Translations under genes and position numbers: made by a program
Source: Chloroflexota bacterium
GTDB lineage: Bacteria; Chloroflexota; Anaerolineae; Aggregatilineales; Phototrophicaceae
Direction of reading: 5' to 3'
NCBI GenBank assembly: GCA_026706395.1
Contig: JAPOYU010000101.1
Location: 1-35,839, forward strand
Length of the DNA: 35,839 bases
Shown here: piece after piece, positions 24,765 through 33,516 of the stretch
Layout of the letters: every line of letters starts with the position of its first letter
Numbering within the stretch: the stretch's first letter is position 1
Notes under the pieces: model-generated
Told to the model about the DNA's origin: nothing
What the model saw: the letters and a program-made list of their open reading frames with translations, nothing else
Databases searched by the model: none

Positions 24765-26102
24765 GTGCCGGGCGGGACGCTTAGCGCTGCCGACAGGCGC
24801 GTCTGGTTGATCATCGCGGGGATCATCGTTCTCGGCCTGCTCTTCATCCCTCTGGGCCAACTCTTATTTGACTTGCGTTTGACCTACACTGTCCGGGTGG
24901 TCGCCCTGGGCGGCGCCATCTTGGGCGCCCTCAGCGGCATACTGGGCGCCTTCGCCGTCTTGCGTCAAGAGAGTCTGCTGGGCGATGCGCTTTCGCACGC
25001 GGCGCTGCCCGGCGTGGCGGTCGCCTTTCTTCTGGCCGGCCGGGAGTTGAGTTTGCTCTTGGTCGGCGCGGGCATCGCAAGCTGGATTGGTCTGCGCTTC
25101 TTGTCCGCGATACTGCGGACCACTCGCATCAAGCAGGATACGGCTATGGGCATCGTCTTGTCGGCCTGGTTCGCGGCGGGCATCGCATTATTGGCTTATA
25201 TCCAGTCCATCCCCGATGCCAGCCAGGCCGGGCTGGACCACTTCATATTCGGTCAGGCCGCCGCCATCATCGAAAGCGATGTCAGGCTGATAACCGCGGT
25301 CGGCTTCTTTGTCCTGGTCGTGGTCGCGCTGTTTTGGAAAGAGTTCAAACTTGTGGCATTTGATTCGGAATTCGCCGGCGCCAACGGTTTTCGCATCGGC
25401 TTGATCAATGCGGTCATGTCGGCGCTGATCGTCGTCACGATCGTCTTGGGACTCCAGTTGGCGGGCGTGATCTTGATGGTCGGCCTGCTGATTGCGCCTG
25501 GCATCGCCGCAAGACAATGGACGCAATCGCTGGAGCAAATGGTGATCCTGGCGGGGGTATTTGGCGCCTTCGCCGGCGGCGTCGGCGCGGTTATCAGCGC
25601 GCTGGACAGTGACATCCCCACCGGCCCCATGATCATCGTTGTCGCATTCCTGCTGGTATTGATCTCGATCTCGCTGGCGCCAGGGCGCGGCTTATTATGG
25701 AGCCGATTGCGTCAACGGGCGAATCGCCGGCGTTTTGCCGCAATCAACACATTGCGCGATCTTTACCGCTACGCATTGGCGCATGGCTCTGCCGATCATC
25801 CGATACCCGATAGATTTATCCGCGGCGTTCGCGCCCGCAGCGTCGAGGCCGGGTTGCGTCAGTTGTGGAGGGCAGGCCATGTGATGGAGGACCCCGGCGG
25901 CTGGCGCTTGACCGAACTCGGCATCGAGTGGGCGCGAAAGGACCGGCGCAATCAGAATCTGTGGGATTCCTATCGCTTGTACGGCGATGAACTGGGCTTG
26001 CCGGATGTGCAGGAAGATCGACATCTGGCTATCGAGGCTGTTCTGCCGGCAACTGCCGTTGAGCAACTAGAAAACAGACTGGAGCCGAGCGAAACCGGAT
26101 GA
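24765..26102 (+). CDS. Metal ABC permease fused to a DtxR-like winged-helix domain
   Basis: The N-terminal ~300 residues are an ABC-3 family permease with about eight membrane helices (GDALSHAALPGVA and KEFKLVAFDSEFA are family landmarks). From about residue 310 a cytoplasmic domain follows: a winged helix (INTLRDLYRYALAHG, RQLWRAGHV, WRLTELG) and then the helix pair typical of DtxR dimerisation domains (RRNQNLWDSYRLYGDELGLP, LAIEAVLPATAVEQLENRL). The usual DtxR metal ligands near the EH pair are altered (HLAIEAVL), so metal sensing is doubtful. GTG start with GGAGG 7 bases upstream. Its end overlaps the next start by 4 bp. Confidence 0.88.
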   Translation: MPGGTLSAADRRVWLIIAGIIVLGLLFIPLGQLLFDLRLTYTVRVVALGGAILGALSGILGAFAVLRQESLLGDALSHAALPGVAVAFLLAGRELSLLLVGAGIASWIGLRFLSAILRTTRIKQDTAMGIVLSAWFAAGIALLAYIQSIPDASQAGLDHFIFGQAAAIIESDVRLITAVGFFVLVVVALFWKEFKLVAFDSEFAGANGFRIGLINAVMSALIVVTIVLGLQLAGVILMVGLLIAPGIAARQWTQSLEQMVILAGVFGAFAGGVGAVISALDSDIPTGPMIIVVAFLLVLISISLAPGRGLLWSRLRQRANRRRFAAINTLRDLYRYALAHGSADHPIPDRFIRGVRARSVEAGLRQLWRAGHVMEDPGGWRLTELGIEWARKDRRNQNLWDSYRLYGDELGLPDVQEDRHLAIEAVLPATAVEQLENRLEPSETG

Positions 26103-27604
26103 TGCCGCTGGAACGTTGGCTGATCGAGCTTCTGCTCAATTTCGTCGCTCGCGAAGAACTCAATGCATTCTTGCGTTCGCCGCAGAATACCGCGACGATT
26201 GTCGGCTGCCTGATCGCCCTCAGTGGCGCGCTCCTGGGCAGTTTCCTGCTCCTGCGCGGGATGTCGCTGACCAGCGACGCCATCAGCCATACGGTGCTGC
26301 TGGGCATCGTTGTCGCCTTCCTGCTGATGACAGAGGTCTTCGACCTGCCTGGCGATACCTCGTCGCCCTGGCTGATTCTCGGCGCTTCGCTGGCGGGGGT
26401 TGGCACGGTTCTGCTGACTGAACTGCTCTACCGCTCCGGCTTGGTCAAACAGGACGCGGCCTTGGGTTTGGCTTTTCCGCTCCTCTTCGCTATCGCCGTC
26501 ATTCTCGTCTCGCGTTATGTGGAAGATGCGCACCTGGATGAAGACGCGGTCCTGGTGGGGGAAATCGGTCTGGCATGGGCGAATACCAATAGTCACTGCT
26601 TTGAAAATTGCGAGTCAGTGACAATCGCACCTGATCACGGCGCGGCCAAATTCGCCAGGCAATGCGGCAACTGCCGCGAGTTGGGCATTAGCCCGCGGGA
26701 CGAACGCGCGGAATTCCGAGAAACTTGCAGCAACTGCGGCGAGTATAGTCCGGCGCAAGCCTGGAGCGCGGGTTTGCTGGAACGAGAGCCGGTGTTGGTA
26801 TTCTTCCCCAAGTCGATAACGGTCATGCTTTTGCTCACGCTGCTCACGCTGGCCTTTGTGTTTGTCTTCTTCAAAGAGCTTAAGCTGTCGACTTTTGATT
26901 CTGGCTTGGCGCAGGCGCTGGGATTCCGCCCGGGCATGCTCCACTATGCTTTGATGATCCTGGTCAGCCTGGTCGCGGTCGGCGCCTTCGACGCGGTTGG
27001 ATCGATTCTAGTGATCGCCTTCTTCATCATCCCGCCCGCCGCCGCCTACCTGTTGACCGACCGCCTTTCGGTGATGCTCACCCTCAGCCCCTTGATCGGC
27101 GCGGCCGGCGGGGTATTCGGCTATGATCTTGCGCGCGGTCAACTCTTTGGCATGATCGCTGTCGCCGACGGTATTGCTGCGCTGAATCGGCTGTTTGGCT
27201 TGGGCCTGCCGGAAGAATGGGATTCGTCGATCAGCGCGTCGATGGTGCTGATGATGTTCATTCTCTTCCTGCTCGCTTGGGTGTTGTCGCCGCGATACGG
27301 TCTGGTATCCACCCTGGTGCGCCGCGCAAACCGCCGCCGCGTCTTCGAAAACCAGGTGGTGCTGGCGCATATCCACAATCATCAACATACTGACGCGCAG
27401 GGCCTAGAACTGAATGTGGCGAATATGCACGAGCATTTTCGCTGGACAGGGAGGAAGATGTCCCGCGTTTTGGGACGGCTGCGAGCGCTGGGCTACGTCC
27501 GCATCATTGCCGGCGGCGCAGAACTTACCGACAGAGGAGACCGGCAAGTGCATGCCTTCCGGAAGACTATGCTCGAGGCTCATAACATGCCTGACCTCCC
27601 GTGA
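26099..27604 (+). CDS. Metal ABC permease with Cys-rich insertion and winged-helix tail
   Basis: Second ABC-3 permease (ALLGSFLLLRGMSLTSDAIS and KELKLSTFDSGLAQALGF are landmarks). Between membrane helices it has an extra hydrophilic segment, about residues 150-230, with C167-x3-C171, C189-x2-C192 and C210-x2-C213; the last two pairs look like a zinc ribbon. H166 adjoins C167. The cytoplasmic C-terminus (about 405-495) is a winged-helix-like domain, preceded by a His-rich AHIHNHQH stretch. At 501 residues it is far longer than a plain ZnuB-type permease (about 280). The two permeases probably form a heterodimer. Last gene of the operon. Confidence 0.87.
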   Translation: MMPLERWLIELLLNFVAREELNAFLRSPQNTATIVGCLIALSGALLGSFLLLRGMSLTSDAISHTVLLGIVVAFLLMTEVFDLPGDTSSPWLILGASLAGVGTVLLTELLYRSGLVKQDAALGLAFPLLFAIAVILVSRYVEDAHLDEDAVLVGEIGLAWANTNSHCFENCESVTIAPDHGAAKFARQCGNCRELGISPRDERAEFRETCSNCGEYSPAQAWSAGLLEREPVLVFFPKSITVMLLLTLLTLAFVFVFFKELKLSTFDSGLAQALGFRPGMLHYALMILVSLVAVGAFDAVGSILVIAFFIIPPAAAYLLTDRLSVMLTLSPLIGAAGGVFGYDLARGQLFGMIAVADGIAALNRLFGLGLPEEWDSSISASMVLMMFILFLLAWVLSPRYGLVSTLVRRANRRRVFENQVVLAHIHNHQHTDAQGLELNVANMHEHFRWTGRKMSRVLGRLRALGYVRIIAGGAELTDRGDRQVHAFRKTMLEAHNMPDLP

Positions 27605-27702
27605 TGGTTGCTTTTGCGTCGCCGGGAGCAATCTCAGTAGTTCCAAGAAGGTAATGAGAATTGGGGATTGCCGCAATTCTACCTGTAACGGTCCTCATAT
27701 AT
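27605..27702. other. Downstream flank of the metal operon
   Basis: Contains the second copy of the CTCAGTAGTYCCAAG element (27633-27647) and GTAATGAGAAT (27651-27661), inverse of a sequence upstream of the operon. No convincing terminator and no gene. Confidence 0.4.
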
Positions 27703-28476
27703 TGGACACGAAAATGCAGAATCTTAGGGAGGACATTCGTTCCATGTCGCTTCGAATTCTGCCAGCGTTAGGTAGTCCAGAGCGCTGTGAACACTCCCCT
27801 GTGGATAGACCACATCGATGAAGTTTCCGAGTTGCTTCCGCGCGTCTGCCATACACTGATAGTCGCTTAGGAACACTTCCTCCTCCTTGATGGTGCGAAT
27901 CAGCCGCTCGGCGTAGCCGTTCTCGCTGGGCGCTCCGGCGGCTGCCACGCTGATTTGAGTACCGGCATCCCGCAGAAGCTGGACGTAGGCCTTTGCGGCG
28001 TACTGCCTGCCTTGGTCCGAGTGATGGATTTCCAGCGCCGGGTATCGCTGCAGCGCTTGCTTGAATGGCAGCAGCGCCGGTTCCTGACCCAATGACCAGC
28101 TCAAGTTCCATCCGCGAATGGCTCGGCTGTATTGATCCATGACGATGGCCAGATAGACATCGTCCGCAGACAAGCGCACATAGGTGATGTCGGCAACCCA
28201 GATCTGATCCGGGCGGCTCGCCTTGAGGCCCCGTAGCAGATTAGGAAATCGTTGCAGCCCGTGTCGGCTGTCTGTTGTCTTGACCCGGCGATGCCTGCGC
28301 TTGACCAGCAGAGTCTTCTCCTCGCCTGTGCCAAACTCTTCCTGCCTGACACTATCTCCAACACAATCTGCGCTTTGAACTCCGGACTGAACTTGCGCGC
28401 CTTTCCCATCGTAGTCTCCGCTCTTGAACAAACACTAGTATACTCTCTCCACTAGGCGTCCAGTTTTTCGGGACCA
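27703..28476 (-). mobile_element. Internally deleted IS3-family insertion sequence
   Basis: Terminal inverted repeats TGGACACGAAAA (27703-27714) and TGGTCCCGAAAA (minus strand of 28465-28476) match at 10 of 12 positions. The 774-bp element is much shorter than a normal IS3 member (about 1.2-1.5 kb) because most of orfA and the start of orfB are missing. I see no target-site duplication next to the ends. Confidence 0.75.
27724..28409 (-). pseudogene. IS3 transposase relic: orfA start joined out of frame to orfB
   Basis: Reading from 28409 gives an OrfA start (MGKARKFSPEFKAQIVLEIV, SGRKSLAQA). Within about 30 codons the match ends, and in another frame the OrfB catalytic core begins (LLVKRRHRRVKTTDSRHG). 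The core keeps an intact DDE triad: D in WVADITYV, D in IHHSDQG, and E in GYAERLIRTIKEE with 35 residues between the last two. The open frame upstream (to 28431) is continuous but reads OrfA in the wrong frame. A deletion of several hundred bases removed the DNA-binding parts, so transposition by this copy alone is unlikely. Confidence 0.8.
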
Positions 28477-28692
28477 CTGCAGGGGATAGGAAAAAGGCGC
28501 TGGCGACCCCAGTACCGGACAAGCCTTGTAGGAGCGACTGACGGCCTAGTGGGTGTTTACGCGACCCGGTGAGTCGTCCGCCTGCGCCACCCACAACTCT
28601 TGTTTCACCTCCCCTAGATTCCCCACAATCCACATTCTCATCCGCCGCCGCAAGCATTATCATTGCCGGCATTCTAGCCGGAGTTTCACCCC
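28477..28692. other. Non-coding region before the MFS gene
   Basis: No gene seen. GCATTATCATTGC (28654-28666) loosely resembles a Fur-type half-palindrome, and CCGGC/GCCGG (28666-28670, 28677-28681) can form a small hairpin just before the ATG; GGAG in that hairpin may be the ribosome-binding site. Confidence 0.35.
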
Positions 28693-29928
28693 ATGCCTCG
28701 TAAATATCGGCTGCTGTGGTCGGTCTGCATCGGGCACCTGACCAACGACATCTTCGCATCCATGACGCCGGTTTTGCTGACCTTTCTCGCTGCCGGCATC
28801 ATGCCGATGAGCAATGTGCAGATCGGCTTGACCGTCGGTATCGCCCAGTTGCTCAACGCCCTGCCGCAACCCTTCTTCGGCTTGCGCGCCGATCGCAGCG
28901 GCGGGCGACGCCTCGGCTCCCTCGGCCTCCTGCTCCATGTAAGCCTTTTCACAATCGCCGTCGCCCTCGCCGCACTCACACGCCAATACTGGCTGATGTT
29001 CTTCCCCCTGGTCATCGCCCCGATAGGCAGCGCGGCTCTCCATCCGGTCGGCGCCCTGCACGCGGCCGAATCAGTGCCGCGGCGCTCCGCCTTTCACATG
29101 GCCATCTTCTTCTTGATGGGGCAGACCGGCCTGGCCTTGGGACCCGCCATCGCCGGCATCCTGCTCGACCGGGCCAATCCCAATCTGCTCGGCCGAATGA
29201 GCGATCTGGTCGCTGCCTCACATTTCGGCATCCAAAACGATGTCACGCCGATTCTGCTGCTCTCCCTGATATCCATCCCTGGCATCGCCCTCATGTGGAC
29301 CATCATTCCCAAACACCATGAACATCACGCCGCCCAGGACGAGCGCAAATCCCAACAGCAAAACGGCGCCAAACCGGATTTCCCCCTGCTTGCTTTTGTC
29401 ATACTCGGCCTGATCGTGGTTCTGCGCGGCTTGGGTCAACAAGGCTCGGTGGCTTTCGTCCCGCTGCTGTTCGAGCAAAAAGGCTGGAGCCCGGCCGCCT
29501 ACGGCATCATCACCAGCTCCTATTGGATCGCCTCCGGTTTATCCGGCCTGGTTTTCGGGCGCCTGGCCGACCGTTTCGACCGGCGAAAGATTATGATGTT
29601 GAGCATGATACTGTCGGCCCCGGCCTTCTTCCTGCTCCCCGCCCACGAAGGCGCATTCGCCTTCTTCCTGGCGATAGCGGCGGGGGGTCTGTCCGGCGGC
29701 GCGCACAGCCTGATCGTCGTCATGGCCCAAGATTTGATCCCCATGCGCAAAGGCTTCGCCTCGGGCGCTATCCTGGGCTTCATCTTCGGCACCGGCGCGA
29801 TCGGCTCCCTAGCGATCGGCGCCATCTCGGATCAGATCGGCTTGGCGACGACCTTCGAGATCGTCGCCCTCATAATCGCCGTCGCCGGCCTGCTCAGCCT
29901 GCTCCTGCCGCGGCAGGCCAAACCCTAG
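28693..29928 (+). CDS. MFS transporter, fosmidomycin-resistance (Fsr)-like
   Basis: A 411-residue major facilitator with 12 predicted membrane helices. The start (LLWSVCIGHLTNDIFASMTP) and FGLRADRSGGRR loop are typical of the Fsr/YfmO-like group, and FGRLADRFDRRK is the second-half motif A. Such proteins export small hydrophilic or amphipathic compounds in exchange for protons; the substrate here is unknown. A hydrophilic central loop (about 210-235, rich in His, Gln and Lys) separates the halves. Transcribed alone, downstream of the IS relic. Confidence 0.85.
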   Translation: MPRKYRLLWSVCIGHLTNDIFASMTPVLLTFLAAGIMPMSNVQIGLTVGIAQLLNALPQPFFGLRADRSGGRRLGSLGLLLHVSLFTIAVALAALTRQYWLMFFPLVIAPIGSAALHPVGALHAAESVPRRSAFHMAIFFLMGQTGLALGPAIAGILLDRANPNLLGRMSDLVAASHFGIQNDVTPILLLSLISIPGIALMWTIIPKHHEHHAAQDERKSQQQNGAKPDFPLLAFVILGLIVVLRGLGQQGSVAFVPLLFEQKGWSPAAYGIITSSYWIASGLSGLVFGRLADRFDRRKIMMLSMILSAPAFFLLPAHEGAFAFFLAIAAGGLSGGAHSLIVVMAQDLIPMRKGFASGAILGFIFGTGAIGSLAIGAISDQIGLATTFEIVALIIAVAGLLSLLLPRQAKP

Positions 29929-30129
29929 CTAACGGTGGACGAAAATTGCAACGCTTGTCCGCTACTGCAAATCATACACAGAGATAATTGGGGCAGTACC
30001 AAAACAATACAAAAATAGGGGCGATCCCTGCGAAACTCAACAAGTTACTATGAACACTTACAACTCATTCCTCAGTGTACTCGAAAGAACTCTGTGTCCA
30101 CGGTGGCAAGTCCTTAGCGGGCTTCGTAC
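29929..30129. other. Non-coding region between convergent genes
   Basis: Lies between the ends of the MFS gene and the glycosyltransferase-like gene. A+T-richer than its flanks; I see no gene, repeat or clear hairpin. Confidence 0.5.
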
Positions 30130-31941
30130 TCAATCCCCCGCCACACTCCCCAACCCCAACCTGAACCCCTCCAACACCTCCCCCGACCCCAACACCACTT
30201 TCAACTCCGGCCCATCCGGGAACACGTACCAGCGAATCTCAAGCTGCAACTCAGCCGTACTCTTTGCATCCGCCGGTATCCGCATCACGTAGTCATCGCG
30301 ATAATCCACATCCAGCTCCATCCAGGGGTGCGGCATCGTGCCCCAGCCGGGCCAAGTCTCGAAACTTGTGATCACCTCGCCCTCCGCATCCAGCAAGCTC
30401 AGCGCCAGCGCGTAAGCCAGCGGCGAATGAGCCCGTGAGCGCCAGTAAAACGTGAGCGGAATCTCGTCGCCGGCCCTCCACTCGCGCTGCGGCGGCAACT
30501 CGTATCCCGTCAGACGCATATCCCCCCACTGCGCATCCACAACCGTCGCCGACCCCGGCAAACGCTCGACAACAGGCGGATGATCGTAATTCGGAATGAT
30601 ATACAGAAATGGCGCCAGCAGGTTGAAAGCCAGCATCGGCAGCGCGACAATGAGCGGCGGGATCCGCAGCGCGCAAATGCCCAACGCCAGCAGCAGGCTC
30701 GCCGATGTGATATACGGGAAGAGCAGCCGACCCGTGCTCGCCCAGGTCTGTGTGCTCCACCACATCAGCATTGCCGCCCCCAACACCAGCAGCAGCGCCA
30801 GAAAAGCCAGCGCCCTCATCAACTCAACCGAGCGCCGCTTCCGCGCCACAAACAGGATCAATCCGCCCCCGGCAATCAATGTCAGCCCGTCCATCACCCG
30901 ATAGAAAGCATCGTCAACCACGATGTTGAACGCGCCGAAGACCGCCCAGTAGCTGACGCGCAGGCCTTCAAACTCCGTCAGGAACAGCGCCCAGGGACTG
31001 ATCGAACGCCGCCCGAAGTTGTCCAGCATCGTCGTCGTGCCGAACAGCTCGTCGTAGAGCGTCACATTCCGCGCGTACCACCAGCCTGCGATGACCAGCG
31101 TGAAAGCCACAGCCGCCCCGCACAATATCGTGAAGCTGCGCCGGTCGCCATTTCGAATGACGAGCCAAACCGCCGCCAATGCTACTGCCGCCCCTACCAC
31201 CAGTCCGCTCAGTTTCGTCAATGCCGCAAGCGCTAGCAGCAGCGCCAGCAACAAACTGCGCCGCGTCCGGAAGCCATCGCGCAGCATCACCAGCGTTTGC
31301 CAGGTAATAAGCGCCGCCAGCATGTTGATCAAATTGTCATTGCTGACCGACGCGCTGATGAAAAGAAACTGCGGATTGAAAGCGGTCAGCGCCCCCGCCA
31401 GCAGGGGGACGCTGCGCCGATTCGGCACAACCACCCGCGCCGACTGAACCACCGCGCCGACCGTGACCGCCCCCATGCCCAATCCCAAGAGGCGGATCAC
31501 ATACAGCGCCAGCGACGAACCGCGCAGATCCGGCGGATAAACCTGCTTGTAGATGACCAGATTCTTGTTGCCCAACAGCAGCGGATCCCCGACCACGATG
31601 AACGGGCTCGGCAAATAACGCGCCTCAAAATCCGAGCTGTCGAAAGCATTCCAGACCGCCGCCATCAACAGGTAATACAATGGCGGCTGGCTCGCCTCTT
31701 GCCCATATAAATTCTCGTGATCAGCCGACTGCAGCGGCAGTTCTCCGCGCTCGGCGATCCACTTGACCATGCCCACATGCTGAACCGTGTCCGACGCCTC
31801 GAAGTTCGGCGCGGCATACCAGTAAAACAAGCCGACCAGGAAAAACGCGACCGGCAAATAAATGTGGCGCGGAACACGCTCAAACGCTCGAATTAACCCC
31901 AAGAGGACCGTCCCTCGCATTCCGGTCGGAGTCTGTGTCAT
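30130..31941 (-). CDS. Polytopic GT-C-type glycosyltransferase-like membrane protein
   Basis: 603 residues with about 11-12 membrane helices in the first 460 and a soluble C-terminal beta-rich part (DMRLTGYELPPQREWRAGDE, then LTFYWRSRA). The first extracytoplasmic loop contains EASDTVQHVGM and ASQPPLYYLL, matching the pattern of dolichyl-phosphate-mannose or ArnT-like GT39/GT83 transferases, where acidic residues of this loop are catalytic. It would use a polyprenyl-phosphate sugar on the outer membrane face. Acceptor unknown. Starts at 31941 or 31920 are both possible; neither has a good ribosome-binding site. Divergent from the NIPSNAP gene. Confidence 0.75.
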   Translation of the reverse strand: MTQTPTGMRGTVLLGLIRAFERVPRHIYLPVAFFLVGLFYWYAAPNFEASDTVQHVGMVKWIAERGELPLQSADHENLYGQEASQPPLYYLLMAAVWNAFDSSDFEARYLPSPFIVVGDPLLLGNKNLVIYKQVYPPDLRGSSLALYVIRLLGLGMGAVTVGAVVQSARVVVPNRRSVPLLAGALTAFNPQFLFISASVSNDNLINMLAALITWQTLVMLRDGFRTRRSLLLALLLALAALTKLSGLVVGAAVALAAVWLVIRNGDRRSFTILCGAAVAFTLVIAGWWYARNVTLYDELFGTTTMLDNFGRRSISPWALFLTEFEGLRVSYWAVFGAFNIVVDDAFYRVMDGLTLIAGGGLILFVARKRRSVELMRALAFLALLLVLGAAMLMWWSTQTWASTGRLLFPYITSASLLLALGICALRIPPLIVALPMLAFNLLAPFLYIIPNYDHPPVVERLPGSATVVDAQWGDMRLTGYELPPQREWRAGDEIPLTFYWRSRAHSPLAYALALSLLDAEGEVITSFETWPGWGTMPHPWMELDVDYRDDYVMRIPADAKSTAELQLEIRWYVFPDGPELKVVLGSGEVLEGFRLGLGSVAGD

Positions 31942-32166
31942 TCTAGCACGGCTAACCGATTCGCCTGCTTGCTTCGCTGGCTAGGAACCCGTCAAACTCT
32001 ATTTCCGGTCTTGTCGAAATCCGTAGGGACGACCTATCAGACGGTGTTGAAAAACCTGATTGGCCTATAATGACATTGTATCTCAATCATAACCGAGCGG
32101 GAGATGTCATTGAAACCTTACAGCATGTTATGATGGTCTTATTCAACTGAGCGAGGGAAGACAACG
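31942..32166. promoter_or_regulatory. Divergent promoter region with two similar TTGAAA/TATRAT blocks
   Basis: TTGAAA (32047-32052) and TATAAT (32066-32071) are 13 bases apart; a second TTGAAA (32110-32115) and TATGAT (32129-32134) have the same 13-base gap. That spacing is too short for a standard sigma-70 promoter. TATAAT alone may serve as a -10 for the NIPSNAP gene. GAGGGAAG before ATG 32167 is the ribosome-binding site. Confidence 0.35.
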
Positions 32167-32484
32167 ATGTTTTTTGAATTGCGCGTTTATCCGATGCAGC
32201 CCGGCAAAGGCCAGGAATTTGCCAAGTACATGGATGAAGAGATCATCCCCTATCAGCTTTCCAAGGGCATGACTATATTGGCATCCTTCCTCAACGACGC
32301 GGAGGATACCTATGTGTGGATTCGCCGATTCGCCGACGAGGCGGAAAAAGACGCTCTTTACGATGCGGTCTACAATACCGACTACTGGCGGAACGAAGTC
32401 AGCCCGAAGCTGCCTGACCTGATGGACGGCGCAGGTATGGAAATCACCATCTTGAAGGCAACACCGCGCTCATTCATGCAGTAG
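32167..32484 (+). CDS. NIPSNAP family protein
   Basis: A 105-residue alpha/beta barrel protein (ferredoxin-like dimer fold) with the NIPSNAP start FFELRVYPMQPGKGQEF and the VWIRRFADEAEKDALYDAVY core. Family members are small cytoplasmic proteins without an established reaction, often beside catabolic genes. Strong ribosome-binding site GAGGGAAG. Lies 45 bp before the formamidase-like gene and is probably co-transcribed with it. Confidence 0.85.
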   Translation: MFFELRVYPMQPGKGQEFAKYMDEEIIPYQLSKGMTILASFLNDAEDTYVWIRRFADEAEKDALYDAVYNTDYWRNEVSPKLPDLMDGAGMEITILKATPRSFMQ

Positions 32485-32529
32485 CGCAGCGGAATCGCTG
32501 GCGTTCGCCCGTATATTGGAGAATTAATC

Positions 32530-33459
32530 ATGCGCGAACACTTTCTTGACGACAGCGTCATACAGCCCTTCTGGGACAATTCCATCGAGCCGCGCCTGGA
32601 GATCGACAGCGGCGATGTTGTCGTCTTCGACTGCCAGGAACCCAACGGGCAGGTCCAGCCCGACTGGACCGTGGCCGAATATGATATGGTCGACCGCAGC
32701 AGAGTCCATGCGCTGAACGGCTCGGTCTGGATCAAAGGGGCGGAGCCCGGCGATGCGCTGGAGATTGACATCCTCGATCTGCAGCACAAAGGCTGGGGCT
32801 GGTCGGCGCATCGTCCCGGGATCGGCTTGCTGCCGGAAGACTTTGAATACTCCTACTTTCATCAGTGGCGCATCGATGGCGAGACCATTAGTTCGACGGA
32901 GCTCGACCATATCAGCCTGCGTTATGAGCCGCATACCGGCGTGCTGGGCGTGGCGCCCAGGGAAGTGGGGCGCTTCAGCACCTTTCCACCGCGGTCGAAC
33001 GGCGGCAACCTAGACATTCGCGACATGACCATCGGCTCGACCGTCTGGCTGCCTGTTCTGGTCGATGGCGCGCTATTCGCAACGGGCGACTGTCACGCGG
33101 CGCAAGGGCAGGGCGAGGTCTGCGTGACTGGCATAGAAGCGCCGATGGTCGTGACGATGCGTTTCAAGCTGCTCAAAGGCGTGAACTTGCCCGAAGTGCA
33201 GTTGCGCCGTCCCAGCCCGATGAGCAAACTCGATACATGGGGCTACCACATCACAGCGGCGCATGGGCCTGATCTGATGGAGAACGCGAAGAACGCCGTC
33301 CGCTACATGATCGATTGGCTTGCCGACAATCAGCGGATGAATCGCAGCCAGGCCTATATTCTGTGCAGCGTCGCCGGCGACTTGAAAATCAGCTCGATAG
33401 TCGCCGCGCCAAATTGGGTCGTGTCTTTCCACATGCCGCTGGCGGTCTTTACCGAGTAG
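32530..33459 (+). CDS. Acetamidase/formamidase family protein
   Basis: Hydrolyses short-chain amides to acid and ammonia in characterised members (FmdA/AmdA). Landmarks: NGSVWIKGAEPGD (63-75), PPRSNGGNLDIRD (153-165) and GDCHAAQGQGE (186-196), which carry metal- and substrate-binding residues. The 309-residue length is normal for the shorter group of this family. GGAG eight bases before ATG supports the start. The natural substrate is unknown; the NIPSNAP gene upstream suggests a small catabolic operon. Confidence 0.88.
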   Translation: MREHFLDDSVIQPFWDNSIEPRLEIDSGDVVVFDCQEPNGQVQPDWTVAEYDMVDRSRVHALNGSVWIKGAEPGDALEIDILDLQHKGWGWSAHRPGIGLLPEDFEYSYFHQWRIDGETISSTELDHISLRYEPHTGVLGVAPREVGRFSTFPPRSNGGNLDIRDMTIGSTVWLPVLVDGALFATGDCHAAQGQGEVCVTGIEAPMVVTMRFKLLKGVNLPEVQLRRPSPMSKLDTWGYHITAAHGPDLMENAKNAVRYMIDWLADNQRMNRSQAYILCSVAGDLKISSIVAAPNWVVSFHMPLAVFTE

Positions 33460-33516
33460 GGGATGTGTAGGGGCAACATATTCGGTTGCCCGATTCTAGT
33501 CCGCCGTTCCCGGATG

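Noticed and set aside
28553..28741. Small open frame between the IS relic and the MFS gene
   Set aside because: Overlaps the MFS start and has no recognisable features.
30050..30292. An 80-codon open frame overlapping the end of the glycosyltransferase-like gene
   Set aside because: Pro/Asn/Ser-rich by-product of the opposite strand with no ribosome-binding site.
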